A stretch of DNA of 64,000 bases from Variovorax sp. CF313 (GCF_000282635.1 NZ_AKIW01000020.1:62001-126000); one strand, 5' to 3'; shown: positions 26,660 through 37,731, counted from the stretch's first letter. Numbers and translations: made by a program. The notes: generated from the sequence alone by a model not told the origin.

Positions 26660-26995
26660 CTACTTCCTGCAGTCGCCGCCGACGGACACGGTGCCGTCCT
26701 TGCACTCGGTGAGCATCGGCTCGCCCGGCCTGGGTGCCGGGGCGGAGCCTGCGCCGGACGCGGGCCCGGCGTCCTTCAGGTAGACGATCTTCTTGGTGCC
26801 GAGCTCGCAGCTGCCCACCACCTGCCCGTTCGCCGATGCGTTGGCATCGACGACGGTGACGGTGAAGCGCGCCACGCCGGCCGCAGCGATCTTCGACTCG
26901 ATGCCGGTGCGCAGGGCCTCGCAGTCTTCGGCCCCGTGGGCCGCGCCAGCCAGCAGGGCGAGCGCGGCGGGGAGCATCGTGAACCAAGGCTTCAT
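26660..26995 (-). CDS. exported DUF1161 protein
   Basis: This 111-residue periplasmic protein has a signal peptide, MKPWFTMLPAALALLAGAAHG, with cleavage around GAAHGA-ED. The mature part has the DUF1161 pattern: CEALRTGIESKIAAAGVARF, then a cysteine in VVGSCELGTKKIVYLK, and two more cysteines at the C-terminus (TECKDGTVSVGGDC). Four cysteines suggest two disulfides. A longer form would start at ATG 27019, which overlaps the icd stop as TGATG and could be translationally coupled to it. Function unknown. Confidence 0.85.
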   Translation of the reverse strand: MKPWFTMLPAALALLAGAAHGAEDCEALRTGIESKIAAAGVARFTVTVVDANASANGQVVGSCELGTKKIVYLKDAGPASGAGSAPAPRPGEPMLTECKDGTVSVGGDCRK

Positions 26996-27018
26996 GGCTG
27001 CCACCCGCTCGATGCCCA

Positions 27019-29256
<2,238 letters not shown>

Positions 29257-29406
29257 GCGCTTGCTTCCGTAGATCCTGGGTTGTCGGGTTGGCTGGAACT
29301 TCCGGCAAGGACGAGGTGGATGTGTTTTCGCCGGAATCCCCGATTGTCGCCGGACCGGGAGCCGGTTCCGGCCCGGCCGGCCGGATGTCCCGGCTCGGCG
29401 GGCGTC

Positions 29407-30348
29407 TTAGCCGGGAAGCGAAGGCGCATGGCCGCCGGTTTCGGCGCTCTTCTCCAGCATTTCCCGCGCCAGGTCGACGAAGGCGCGCAGCTTGGGCGCC
29501 TGCGCCGCGCGGCGCGGAAAGTACAGGAACAGGCCCGGTTCCCCGAAGGCAGAGCACGGCAGCAGCTGGCGCAGGCGGCCCTCGCGCAGATCGGCACGCA
29601 CCAGCGGCTCGAAGATGTAGGCGATGCCCACGTCAGCCAGCGCCAGGTCGCGGGCATAGAGCGCGTCGGTGACGCGCACCGTGCCCGGCACCTCGACCGA
29701 GACGTGGGCACCTTCCTTGTCGCGCAGGTCCCAGGCGTACACGCCGCCCGAGGTCACGAAGCGAAAGCCGATGCAGTTGTGCTGCTGCAGCGACTCGATG
29801 CTGTGCGGCTCGCCGGCGGTGGCCAGATAGCGCGGCGTGGCCACCATGATGGCCTCGAAGGGCGGCGTGAGCCGCACCGCCACCATGTCCTGCGCCACGG
29901 TGTGGCCCAGCCGGACGCCCGCGTCGTGGCCGCTGGCCACGATGTCGGCCAGGCCGTCGTCGCAGGTGATCTCTATCACCAGCCCGGGATGGCGCAGCGC
30001 CATTTCGGCCACCAGCGGCGTCATTGCCAGCGGCAGGGCCACGTGGGGCACGTTGATGCGCAGCACGCCGCCCACGCGCCCGAGCGCTTCACCGAAACGG
30101 TCCACCGCATCGCCGATCTCGCCCATCGCGGGTGCCAGCACGCCGACGAAGCCGGCGCCCGCCTCGGTGAGCCGTACGCTGCGGGTGGTGCGCGCGAAGA
30201 TCGGCTGGCCCAGGTGGTCTTCAACGGCCCGCACCGCGTGGCTCACGGCCGAGGCGCTCATGCCGAGTTCGGCCGCGGCGGCGGCAAAGCCGCCGCGCCG
30301 GTGCACCGCCAGAACGATGGCGAGATGCGGGAGCAGGTTGCGGTCCAT
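29407..30348 (-). CDS. LysR-family transcriptional regulator
   Basis: This 313-residue protein has an N-terminal winged helix (GGFAAAAAELGMSASAVSHA, about 19-38) and a PBP2-type effector domain. The SVRLTEAGAGF segment marks the end of the DNA-binding part. It is divergent from the SDR gene at 30466, with 117 bases between that include the inverted TGCA pair TGCATCGTATTGCA at 30354-30367. By the usual LysR arrangement it probably controls that SDR gene and itself. Ligand unknown. Confidence 0.9.
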   Translation of the reverse strand: MDRNLLPHLAIVLAVHRRGGFAAAAAELGMSASAVSHAVRAVEDHLGQPIFARTTRSVRLTEAGAGFVGVLAPAMGEIGDAVDRFGEALGRVGGVLRINVPHVALPLAMTPLVAEMALRHPGLVIEITCDDGLADIVASGHDAGVRLGHTVAQDMVAVRLTPPFEAIMVATPRYLATAGEPHSIESLQQHNCIGFRFVTSGGVYAWDLRDKEGAHVSVEVPGTVRVTDALYARDLALADVGIAYIFEPLVRADLREGRLRQLLPCSAFGEPGLFLYFPRRAAQAPKLRAFVDLAREMLEKSAETGGHAPSLPG

Positions 30349-30465
30349 TCATGCATCGTATTGCATAGTGCATTCGATTTGGCCCATCTAGTCGATGAGT
30401 GGCAATGCTGGGACAGTCACGCCATGCCTTCAAGGCAACCCTTCCACCCTCAAGGAGCCAGCATC

Positions 30466-31332
30466 ATGTCCATCCCCGTCAGCATCTCTTCGCAAACCCG
30501 CCAGACCTGGTTCATCACCGGCGCCGCCTCCGGCTTCGGCCACGCCTTCGCCGAGCACGCGCTCGCGCGGGGCCACAACGTGGTCGCCACCGCCCGCGAT
30601 GCCGGCCGCCTCGCCGACCTCGTGGCGCTGGCGCCCGAACGCGTGCTGGCCACGCCGCTCGACGTGGACGTGGCCGGCGCCGCCGAAGCCGCCGTCGAAG
30701 CTGCGGTGGCCCGCTTCGGCCGCATCGACGTGCTGGTCAACAACGCGGGCTACGGCGTGGTCGGCGCGCTCGAGGAAACCTCCGACGCCGATCTGCGCGC
30801 GCTGATGAACACCAACTTCTTCGGTGCCATGGCCGTCACGCGTGCCGCGCTGCCGGTGCTGCGTGCGCAGAAGTCGGGCGCCATCGTGAACATATCGAGC
30901 CTTGGCGGACAGCTGTCGTTCGCGGGCTTCAGCGCGTATTCGGCCTCCAAGTTCGCGCTGGAAGGCGCCTCGGAAGCGCTGGCGCAGGAGGTCGCTCCCT
31001 TCGGCATCAAGGTGCTGATCGTCGAGCCGGGCCAGTTCCGCACCCAGCTCGCGGGCAGCGGCATGCGCCACATGCCGGTGATCGAGGCCTACCAGCCGGT
31101 GGTGGGCGCCACGCGCGAGTTCGCGCACAGCATGCACAACACGCAGGCCGGCGATCCGCGCAAGGCCGCGGCGGCCATCGCGAAGGCGCTGGAGGCCCGG
31201 CACACGCCGCTGCGGCTGCAACTGGGCGGCGATTCGGTCGACGCGGTGCGGGCCCATGCGCAGGCGATGCTCAAGGAAATGGAAGCCTGGGAAGCCGTGA
31301 GCCGCAGCACCGACTTCGACACAGCCGCCTGA
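30466..31332 (+). CDS. SDR-family oxidoreductase
   Basis: This 288-residue classical short-chain dehydrogenase has cofactor motif TGAASGFG (18-25), NNAG, and the intact catalytic set NISS and YSASK. The extension past residue 190 (VEPGQFRTQLAGSGMRHMP) is typical of the 17-beta-HSD-like or 'oxidoreductase' group that is often LysR-controlled in Proteobacteria. The ATG is preceded by AAGGAG. The divergent LysR gene is the probable regulator. Substrate unknown. Confidence 0.9.
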   Translation: MSIPVSISSQTRQTWFITGAASGFGHAFAEHALARGHNVVATARDAGRLADLVALAPERVLATPLDVDVAGAAEAAVEAAVARFGRIDVLVNNAGYGVVGALEETSDADLRALMNTNFFGAMAVTRAALPVLRAQKSGAIVNISSLGGQLSFAGFSAYSASKFALEGASEALAQEVAPFGIKVLIVEPGQFRTQLAGSGMRHMPVIEAYQPVVGATREFAHSMHNTQAGDPRKAAAAIAKALEARHTPLRLQLGGDSVDAVRAHAQAMLKEMEAWEAVSRSTDFDTAA

Positions 31333-31341
31333 AGGCAGGCG

Positions 31342-31974
31342 TCAGGCCAGCGGCAGTTCGATGGTGGCCGCTAGCGGCACGGTGTCGATGCGCGCCGCGC
31401 TGGCCACGATCACCGCTTGCCTGGCCTGCGCCGAGAAGTCCGAGAGCGTGGCCCACAGGCATCGCGTCGAGGGCATGTCCAGGCCGGCCGTCGGCTCGTC
31501 GAGCAGGACGAGCGGCCGGCCCGATGCCAGCCCGGCAGCCATCCACACCTTGCGCTTGGAGCCGGTCGAGAGCATGAACATCTTCTTGTCCAGATGCGGG
31601 GCCAGCGAGAAGCCGTCGGCGATGGCCTGCCACTTCGCCTCGTCGAAGCCCGCGTCGCCCTCGACGAGCGAAGCCGTGCATTCGCGCGCGCTGAGCTGGT
31701 CGAAGCGGTCGGTCAGGGGATCGACGAAGAACACCTGGCGGCGGTACGCCTCCGGCACGGCGTCGAGGCTCGCGCCCGCCAGCGTCAGCCGGCCGGATGC
31801 GGGCAGAGTGCCCGCGATCACCTGAAGCAGCGCCGACTTGCCCGAGCCGGTGTCGCCATACAGCAGCGTCACGCCCGGGCCAACGGATGCGTTCCAGTTC
31901 GACACCAGCGCGGGCTGATCGGGATAGGCAAACCGCAGCGCATCGATCTGGAGGAGGGGAGAGGATGGGTTCAT
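31342..31974 (-). CDS. stand-alone ABC transporter ATP-binding protein
   Basis: This 210-residue single ATPase domain has Walker A GDTGSGKS (about 40-47) and Walker B PLVLLDEPTAGLD. The signature is LSTGSKRKV, where most members have LSGGQ. The changed signature is typical of CcmA-like and some export ATPases. No permease or substrate protein is adjacent: one neighbour is a convergent SDR and the other a divergent secreted protein. It must work with a membrane partner elsewhere or act in a non-transport role. Frame and motifs are intact. Confidence 0.85.
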   Translation of the reverse strand: MNPSSPLLQIDALRFAYPDQPALVSNWNASVGPGVTLLYGDTGSGKSALLQVIAGTLPASGRLTLAGASLDAVPEAYRRQVFFVDPLTDRFDQLSARECTASLVEGDAGFDEAKWQAIADGFSLAPHLDKKMFMLSTGSKRKVWMAAGLASGRPLVLLDEPTAGLDMPSTRCLWATLSDFSAQARQAVIVASAARIDTVPLAATIELPLA

Positions 31975-32050
31975 GGTCGCGCCCGACTTTATCAAGCGAC
32001 GCGTACGAAACCCGCCCGGCGCCCCCGGGCCATGGCTACCATTCGGCTCC

Positions 32051-32818
32051 ATGAAAAAGCTGCTGCTGCTTACGCTGTCGTTCGCCGTCCCCGTGCTCGC
32101 CGCGCCCTCGGCCCAGGTGTTCGACGCCGTGAAAAAACCCGAATCGCTCGATGCGCAATGGCGCGCGCGCCTGTGCGCCCTGCTGCCACAGCCCTGCGAC
32201 GTGCAGCAACTCGGCCTGTACCGCCCGCGCGGCGCCGCGCCCGGCGACTACGTGGTGCTGTCGGCCGAGCCGCTGGCCATGGCGCGCATCAAACGCAGCA
32301 CCGATGCGGCGGGCTGGCAGCTCGACCGCCTCCACGATTTCTCGGGCTACGCGCAGTCCCTGAAGAAAGACAGCGGCGCCGAGCAGCCCGAGGCGCGCCT
32401 GTCGCTCGCGCCCGCGCTCTATCCGCTGGCCGAAGGCAAATGGGCCGTGGCAGTGCTGCAGACCGTGTCGGAGATGTACTCCGGCGGCGGCGCCTCGTTC
32501 GACACCGCGGACTTCGTGCCGCTGGAAGGCGGCAAGGCGGTGCATGAGGACATTCCGTTCTCGTGCTTCAAGATGATCCGCGCCTGCTTCAGCGAGAAGG
32601 AATACAAGACCTCGAAGCACTGCCACGACGAGAGCAACGGCAGTCTGCGCATCGCCTACGGCGAGGCCGCGAAGCCGGGCGCGCCCTACGAGTGGCAGTA
32701 CACCTGGCTGCAGAGCAAGTGGCCGCAGAACGAGCCGCAGAGCGTCGCGACCACCACGCGCATCCGCTTCACCGCGAAGACCACCGAGCGCGCGGATTTC
32801 TGCGGCGGCCCGCAATGA
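32051..32818 (+). CDS. hypothetical exported protein
   Basis: This 255-residue protein has a short signal peptide (MKKLLLLTLSFAVPVLAAPS, cleavage near VLA-AP). The mature part carries six cysteines, two early (RLCALLPQPCD), three in the middle (SCFKMIRACF, KHCHD) and one at the end (FCGGPQ), which fits a disulfide-stabilised periplasmic protein. I recognise no domain. The central EMYSGGGASFDTADF and the C-terminal WQYTWLQSKWPQNEPQS regions look structured. It is divergent from the lone ABC ATPase and convergent with the MFS gene (6-base gap). Confidence 0.72.
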   Translation: MKKLLLLTLSFAVPVLAAPSAQVFDAVKKPESLDAQWRARLCALLPQPCDVQQLGLYRPRGAAPGDYVVLSAEPLAMARIKRSTDAAGWQLDRLHDFSGYAQSLKKDSGAEQPEARLSLAPALYPLAEGKWAVAVLQTVSEMYSGGGASFDTADFVPLEGGKAVHEDIPFSCFKMIRACFSEKEYKTSKHCHDESNGSLRIAYGEAAKPGAPYEWQYTWLQSKWPQNEPQSVATTTRIRFTAKTTERADFCGGPQ

Positions 32819-32824
32819 GGCTGT

Positions 32825-34117
32825 TCAGCGACTGGGCACGGTCGTCGCGCCCACATGCATCGTGCGGCCCGCGCCCAGCCCCGCGGCCACGAGCGCCACG
32901 CCCAGCCCGATGAACAGCCACGACGAGGCGCGGAAGCTCCCCGTCCAGCCGTGCAGCAGCCCGGCCACCAGCGGCCCGAAGGCGGCCACCATGTAGCCCA
33001 CGCCCTGCGCCATGCCCGAGAGATGCGCGGCCACGTGCGAATCGGGCGAGCGCAGCACGATCATCGTGAGCGCCAGCGCGAAGGTGCCGCCCTGCGCAAT
33101 GCCCAGCAGCACGGCCCAGGCCCACACGCCGCCCACACCGCCGAGCGGAGCGAACAGCATCGCCAGCATCGCGCCCACCGTGAGGAGTGCCAGCGCGACC
33201 GCCAGGCCGCGCTGGTTGCGCAGCTTCACCGCCAGCGCGGGCACCACGAGGCAGGTCACCACCTGCGTCATGACCGACAGCGACACCACGTAGCCGGCCG
33301 TTTCGCTGCCGAGCCCGCGCTCGCGCAATATCGGCGCGAGCCAGCCCATCACGATGTAGGCGAGCGCGGACTGCAGGCCCATGAAGAAAGTGACCTGCCA
33401 GGCCAGCCTGTCGCGCCACAGGCCGCGCACCGTGAAGCCCGATTCGCTCGCCACCGGCTTCAGCGGCAGCGCCTGCGGCGCCCAGATCAGCGTGACCAGC
33501 GCGGCCGGCAGCGCCCACATCGCGAGCGCCATGGTCCAGCCGCCGCCCAGCGCGTGCTCGATGGGCACCGTCAGGCCCGCGGCGCTGGCCGCGCCGCCGC
33601 ACACGGCCATGGTGTAGAGGCCCATCATCAGCGCGGCCTGCTTCGCGAAGTCGCGCTTCACGAGGCCCGACAGCAGCACGTTCGACACCGCGATGCCGCT
33701 GCCCGCGATGGCCGAGGCGAGGAACAGCAGCGGGATGCTGCCGGTGCCGCGCAGCACCGTTCCGGCCAGGATCAGCACCATGCACGCGAGCAGCGTGCGC
33801 TCGGTGCCGAAGCGGCGGCCCAGCCCAGGCGCGAGCGGCGCGAACACACCGAGGCAGACGATCGGCAGCGTGGTCAGCAGGCTCGCGGCCGTGGCCGAGA
33901 GCCCGGTGGCCTTGATGATCTCCGGCAGCACCACCGAGAGGCTGGCGAACACCGGGCGCAGGTTGAAGGCGATCAGCACCACGCTGGCGGCGAGCAGGAT
34001 GCGGCGCGCGAGGGTGGGCGCGGGCGTGGGGCGCGGGGCGGGTTGGCTGTCGACTTCGGCGTCGATCAGCAGGTCGTCGGCCGTGGTGTGGCCTGGGGCG
34101 AGCGTGAGCGAGGTCAT
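32825..34117 (-). CDS. CynX/NimT-type MFS transporter
   Basis: This 430-residue, 12-helix major-facilitator protein resembles the CynX/NimT group. The first helix pair is AFNLRPVFASLSVVLPEI, a loop reads PGLGRRFGTERTL, and later YMVAAFGPLVAGLLHGWTGS is a group hallmark. Members carry small anions or nitro compounds (cyanate, 2-nitroimidazole). The first 40 residues are a hydrophilic, proline-rich cytoplasmic tail. The ATG at 34117 overlaps the gntR stop as ATGA, so regulator and transporter are co-translated. The true substrate is unknown. A cyanase gene lies about 9 kb away but the two are not linked by operon structure. Confidence 0.83.
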   Translation of the reverse strand: MTSLTLAPGHTTADDLLIDAEVDSQPAPRPTPAPTLARRILLAASVVLIAFNLRPVFASLSVVLPEIIKATGLSATAASLLTTLPIVCLGVFAPLAPGLGRRFGTERTLLACMVLILAGTVLRGTGSIPLLFLASAIAGSGIAVSNVLLSGLVKRDFAKQAALMMGLYTMAVCGGAASAAGLTVPIEHALGGGWTMALAMWALPAALVTLIWAPQALPLKPVASESGFTVRGLWRDRLAWQVTFFMGLQSALAYIVMGWLAPILRERGLGSETAGYVVSLSVMTQVVTCLVVPALAVKLRNQRGLAVALALLTVGAMLAMLFAPLGGVGGVWAWAVLLGIAQGGTFALALTMIVLRSPDSHVAAHLSGMAQGVGYMVAAFGPLVAGLLHGWTGSFRASSWLFIGLGVALVAAGLGAGRTMHVGATTVPSR

Positions 34118-34815
34118 CGCGTGCCCAGCGCCAGCGCGTTGATCATCGGCGCCATGAAGGCGCGCACCGCCGCGGCGGCCACGTCGGGGTCGCGGCTGGC
34201 AATGCCTTCGACGATCGCGCGGTGTGCGGCGTCGTCGGGCTCGGGCAGGTTGGTGCCGCCCATCGAGCTCGCGATCGTCTCCTTGATGTAGCCCGTGATG
34301 AAGCGGCAGGTTTCGGCCAGCGCGAGGTTGCCCGATACGTCGACGATGGCGAGGTGAAAGGCGAGGTCGCGCTCGATGAAGCTCGCACCGTTGTCGTTGG
34401 CGTCGGGCACGCCGCGCTTGTCGAGCAGGGTGTGGAGGCGGCGCAGGTCGCGCGAGGTGTGGCGCACCGCGGCGAGCCGGGCGGCTTCCACCTCGAGCGC
34501 GCGGCGCACTTCGAACTGGTCGCGCAGGCTGGCCAGGCGCAGCTTCTGCAGGCTGGACGAGGGGTCGAAGCCCGAACGAACATAGGTGCCGGAGCCTTGC
34601 CGCACTTCGAGCAGCCCGCGCGACACCAGCGTCTTGACCGCCTCGCGCACCGTGCCGCGGCTCACGCCCAGCAATTGCGCGAGCTGAGGCTCGATGGGGA
34701 TGCGGGAGCCGACGGCCCAGCGGCCGGCAGAGATCTCGGCGCGGATGCTGTCGGCGGCGGTGTCCGCCAGGGAGGTTCGGGGGGCTTGGGCAAGCATCGG
34801 GAGGGCCTGGGTCAT
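34114..34815 (-). CDS. GntR-family regulator, FadR subfamily (FCD domain)
   Basis: This 233-residue regulator has an N-terminal winged helix (about 15-85, with PQLAQLLGVSRGTVREAVKT) and an all-helical FCD ligand domain. That domain has metal-binding-type histidine and aspartate positions (ERDLAFHLAIVDVSGN, then AHRAIVEGI). FadR-type regulators usually sense organic acids. It overlaps the MFS gene by ATGA and so probably controls its own transporter operon. A short dyad CAATGATTG lies just upstream of the start (34817-34825). Confidence 0.9.
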   Translation of the reverse strand: MTQALPMLAQAPRTSLADTAADSIRAEISAGRWAVGSRIPIEPQLAQLLGVSRGTVREAVKTLVSRGLLEVRQGSGTYVRSGFDPSSSLQKLRLASLRDQFEVRRALEVEAARLAAVRHTSRDLRRLHTLLDKRGVPDANDNGASFIERDLAFHLAIVDVSGNLALAETCRFITGYIKETIASSMGGTNLPEPDDAAHRAIVEGIASRDPDVAAAAVRAFMAPMINALALGTR

Positions 34816-34816
34816 T

Positions 34817-34825
34817 CAATGATTG
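34817..34825. promoter_or_regulatory. possible GntR autoregulatory dyad
   Basis: CAAT and ATTG flank a single G (CAATGATTG) two bases upstream of the gntR start, followed by an AT-rich promoter-like stretch unlike the surrounding GC-rich DNA. A dyad at this place would suit autorepression. The arms are short, so chance cannot be excluded. Confidence 0.3.
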
Positions 34826-34940
34826 GACGAATTTTGCCGCCAAACAAAGCCCGGACTGTACATGTGGTGGTTGGCCTGGACAGCATCTTTACCAAGCGCC
34901 GGCCCTCTCTTCGCGCCCCGAAGCGCGCCGTCCGCGGTCT

Positions 34941-37193
34941 TTATCGGCGCGCGCTTTTCGTCACCACGCCGGCGCCGCGCACTTCGAGCCGGCGCTGGTC
35001 GACCACCTTGCCGCCGGCGTCCACCAGCTCGATCACGTGGCGCCCCGGCCAGGGAAACCACTGCACGCTGTTGCCGCGCTCGAAGGGCTTGCCGTCGATG
35101 CGCCACTGCACGCCGCGGCCTTCGGAGTCGAAGCGCACGCGCTGGCGCTGCGGCGGGATGTCGGGGTCGAGCGCGATGATGGTGCCGTCGGCCGGCGCGG
35201 TGATGCGCGCCGAGGCGGCGTCGGTCGCCATGCCGGCGTCGAGCGCGAACAGCGTCTGCTCGGTGCCCTGCAGGAACCACTCGCTGCGTGCCGCTTCGAG
35301 CGGGTTGCCGTCGGCGCCGTTGCCGAAGCTCACGCGCGCTTCGACGAGGCCGGGCGGCGGCGCGGGCGCGCGGCTGGGCTCGCGCGCGTGCAGGAAGCGC
35401 ATCACCTCGGCCCACACCGGCGCGGCGCCGCTGGTGCCGCTCACGTCCCACATCGATTCGCCGCTGGCGTTGCCGACCCACACGCCCACCGTGTAGCGCT
35501 GCGACCAGCCCACGGCCCAGTTGTCGCGCATGTCCTTGCTGGTGCCGGTCTTCACGGCGGTCCAGAAGCGGGTGGAAAGGATGCTGTCGAGGCCGAAGGT
35601 GCGGGTGCGCGCGTTGGGGTCGGAGAGGATGTCGCCGACGATGAAAGCGGCGCGCGGGTCGAGCATCGGCGGCTTCGATCTTTCGGCCGGGACGGGTGGC
35701 CGCATGGTCAGCGTCGTCGTGCCGTAGCGCCCGCCGTTGGCCAGCATGCGGTAGGCGTTGGTGAGCGACAGCAGCGACACCTCGGCGCTGCCGAGCGCGA
35801 GGCTGTAGCCGTAGTAGTCGCCGCTCTCGCGCAGTGGCAGGCCGGCGGCGCGCAGCTCGCGCGCGAAGGCTTCGGGCGACACCATCACCAGCGTGCGCAC
35901 GGCCGGCACGTTGAGCGAGGCGGCCAGCGCGGTGCGCGCCGACACCGGGCCCTTGAAACGGCGGTCGTAGTTCTGCGGAATGTAGAGGCCGCTGGCGGTG
36001 CTGATCTGCGCCGACGAGTCCTCGATCAGCGAGGCCGCGGTGATGCGCCGCTCGGCAATCGCCTGGCCATAGAGCAGCGGCTTGAGCGTGGAGCCGGGCT
36101 GCCGCAGCGCGGTCACGCCATCGACCTCGGCCGCCTGGCTCAGCGGGCCGGAGGAGCCGACCCAGGCAAGCACCTCGCCGGTCGCGTTGTCAAGCACGAC
36201 GAGCGCGCCGTCTTCCACGTGGCGCTCGCGCAGTTCGCGCAGGTGGCGCTGCAGCGTACCCAGCGCAAAGCGCTGCAGCGGCGCGCGCAGCGTGGTGCGC
36301 ACACCGGTTTCCTTGCTGTCTTTCTCCCTCCCCCTCTGGTGGAGGGCCGGGGTGGGGGCTGCCACCGCATTCGCATCCCGAATCTCGCGCAGCACGCGCC
36401 GAGCCGCATGCGGCGCAATCCCTTCGTTCGTCTCGAAGGCGCGCCGCTGCACCGCTGCGCTCGTGAACATGTCGAGCGCCTCGCAGTCGACCTTCTGCTG
36501 CGGTTCCATCGCGCGCAGCACCTCGCAGGCGCGCTGCGCCACCGCGGCAGGTTTTGCATTCGGCGCGCGCACCAGCGCCGAGGCCACGGCGGCCTCGCGC
36601 GCATCGAGCCCGCTTGGTGCCTTGCCGAACAGCGTGCGCGAGAGCGCATCGATGCCCACGATCTCGCCGCGGAACGGCACGGTGTTGAGGTAGGCCTCGA
36701 GGATCTGGTCCTTGCGCCAGTTGCGCTCCAGCTGCGCGGCCGCCACCGTCTGGCCGATCTTCTGCGTGAAGCTGCGTCCGCCAGAGGCGCGGCGCAGGTC
36801 GTCGTCGAGCAGGCCCGATAGCTGCATCGTGATGGTCGAGGCGCCGCGCGTGCGCGTGTTCCACACGTTGGCCCAGGCCGCGGCCGAGACCGCGCGCCAG
36901 TCGATGCCGCTGTGTTCGTAGAAGCGCTTGTCCTCGCTCAGCACCATGGCCGTGCGCAGCGCGGGCGACACGTCGGCCAGCGCGGTCCACCGGCCGCGCC
37001 GCACGGTGGGATCGGTGCGCACGCGCTGCAGCAACTCGCCGTTGCGGTCGAGCACCTCGGTGTCGGACGAGCGGAAGTCGCGCTTGACTTCTTCGAAGCT
37101 CACGAGGGCCCAGGCCGGATGGACGCAGGCCGCCGCCAGCAGGGCTGCGGCGAGGGCCTTGCGGGCGGGAACGAAGAGGGGCGCGGATTGCAT
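34941..37193 (-). CDS. pbpC: penicillin-binding protein 1C
   Basis: Bifunctional peptidoglycan synthase of 750 residues anchored by an N-terminal signal/anchor (AALLAAACVHPAWA). The GT51 glycosyltransferase domain has the catalytic glutamate in SEDKRFYEHSGIDW and then RGASTITMQL. The transpeptidase domain has the SxxK serine in GSTLKPLL, the SLN triad and KTGTS. The C-terminal BiPBP_C domain has ITAPADGTIIALDPDIPP. The linker between GT and TP domains contains an extra Pro/Arg/Lys-rich segment (APTPALHQRGREKDS) encoded by a repeat element at 36323-36361 that is inserted in frame. An alpha-2-macroglobulin gene, the usual neighbour of pbpC in E. coli, lies 14 kb away here. Confidence 0.94.
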   Translation of the reverse strand: MQSAPLFVPARKALAAALLAAACVHPAWALVSFEEVKRDFRSSDTEVLDRNGELLQRVRTDPTVRRGRWTALADVSPALRTAMVLSEDKRFYEHSGIDWRAVSAAAWANVWNTRTRGASTITMQLSGLLDDDLRRASGGRSFTQKIGQTVAAAQLERNWRKDQILEAYLNTVPFRGEIVGIDALSRTLFGKAPSGLDAREAAVASALVRAPNAKPAAVAQRACEVLRAMEPQQKVDCEALDMFTSAAVQRRAFETNEGIAPHAARRVLREIRDANAVAAPTPALHQRGREKDSKETGVRTTLRAPLQRFALGTLQRHLRELRERHVEDGALVVLDNATGEVLAWVGSSGPLSQAAEVDGVTALRQPGSTLKPLLYGQAIAERRITAASLIEDSSAQISTASGLYIPQNYDRRFKGPVSARTALAASLNVPAVRTLVMVSPEAFARELRAAGLPLRESGDYYGYSLALGSAEVSLLSLTNAYRMLANGGRYGTTTLTMRPPVPAERSKPPMLDPRAAFIVGDILSDPNARTRTFGLDSILSTRFWTAVKTGTSKDMRDNWAVGWSQRYTVGVWVGNASGESMWDVSGTSGAAPVWAEVMRFLHAREPSRAPAPPPGLVEARVSFGNGADGNPLEAARSEWFLQGTEQTLFALDAGMATDAASARITAPADGTIIALDPDIPPQRQRVRFDSEGRGVQWRIDGKPFERGNSVQWFPWPGRHVIELVDAGGKVVDQRRLEVRGAGVVTKSARR
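36323..36361. repeat. GC-rich repeat-like element inside pbpC
   Basis: A strand-biased tract (TCTCCCTCCCCCTCTGG, then TGGAGGGCCGGGGTGGGGG) resembles the small palindromic intergenic elements common in Comamonadaceae. It contains a CCCTC/GAGGG hairpin around TGGTG. It lies within the pbpC frame without breaking it. Composition differs sharply from the adjacent codons. Only one copy is in this window, so repeat status rests on my recognition of the pattern. Confidence 0.5.
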
Positions 37194-37457
37194 CGAAAAG
37201 GTCGGTGTCCGGAAGCGTGGGCGCCGACATTCTCTGCGATGCACCACGGGAACGGCGCCTACTCCGCGACGGGCGGCTTGCCGCCTTGCGGGCATGAAGA
37301 CTTCAGCCCAAAGTTCTCGCCATGTTCCACATCCGGTAACCAACTTCACACAAGCGCTTCACTGGAGAAACCCGATGCGTACCGGCGTGGCCTTCAATGC
37401 AGTACCGGCTCGCAGGAGGCGAAGCCCGGTTCCACAAACACTCCAAGGAGAACTCAC

Positions 37458-37664
37458 ATGACGAAGACATTGGCGATCCTGCTGGCCGCGTCGGCCATCC
37501 TGGCCGGCTGCGTGGTCGCGCCTTACGACCGCCCGCCGCCGCGCGGCCACTACTACGGCGACCGCGACCGCGACGGCGTGCCTAACCGCTACGACAGGGA
37601 CCGCGACAACGACGGCGTGCCCAATCGCTACGACCGCGCCCCGAACAATCCGTACCGCTACTGA
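37458..37664 (+). CDS. small lipoprotein with aspartate-rich tandem repeats
   Basis: This 68-residue protein has a lipoprotein signal (MTKTLAILLAASAILAGC) with Cys18 in the lipobox ILAGC. The mature part is a proline-rich segment (APYDRPPPRGHYY) and two near-identical 11-12-residue units, RDRDGVPNRYD and RDNDGVPNRYD. The D-x-D-G-V-x-N-x-x-D spacing resembles thrombospondin-type-3 calcium-binding repeats. AAGGAG lies seven bases before the ATG. A strong terminator follows at once, so it is probably transcribed alone. Likely an outer-membrane-attached, cation-binding protein; function unknown. Confidence 0.85.
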   Translation: MTKTLAILLAASAILAGCVVAPYDRPPPRGHYYGDRDRDGVPNRYDRDRDNDGVPNRYDRAPNNPYRY

Positions 37665-37675
37665 CTGCCGCAGGC

Positions 37676-37712
37676 AAAGGCCGCGAAGGCATGGCGCTTC
37701 GCGGCCTTTTTC
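37676..37712 (+). terminator. intrinsic terminator after the small lipoprotein gene
   Basis: A perfect 13-base stem (AAAGGCCGCGAAG / CTTCGCGGCCTTT) with an 8-base loop is followed by further T residues, 11 bases after the stop at 37664. The stem begins with A residues and ends with T residues, so it could act in both directions and also stop transcripts from the convergent LysE gene. Confidence 0.9.
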
Positions 37713-37731
37713 ATGAGCACGCGCGGGCCGC

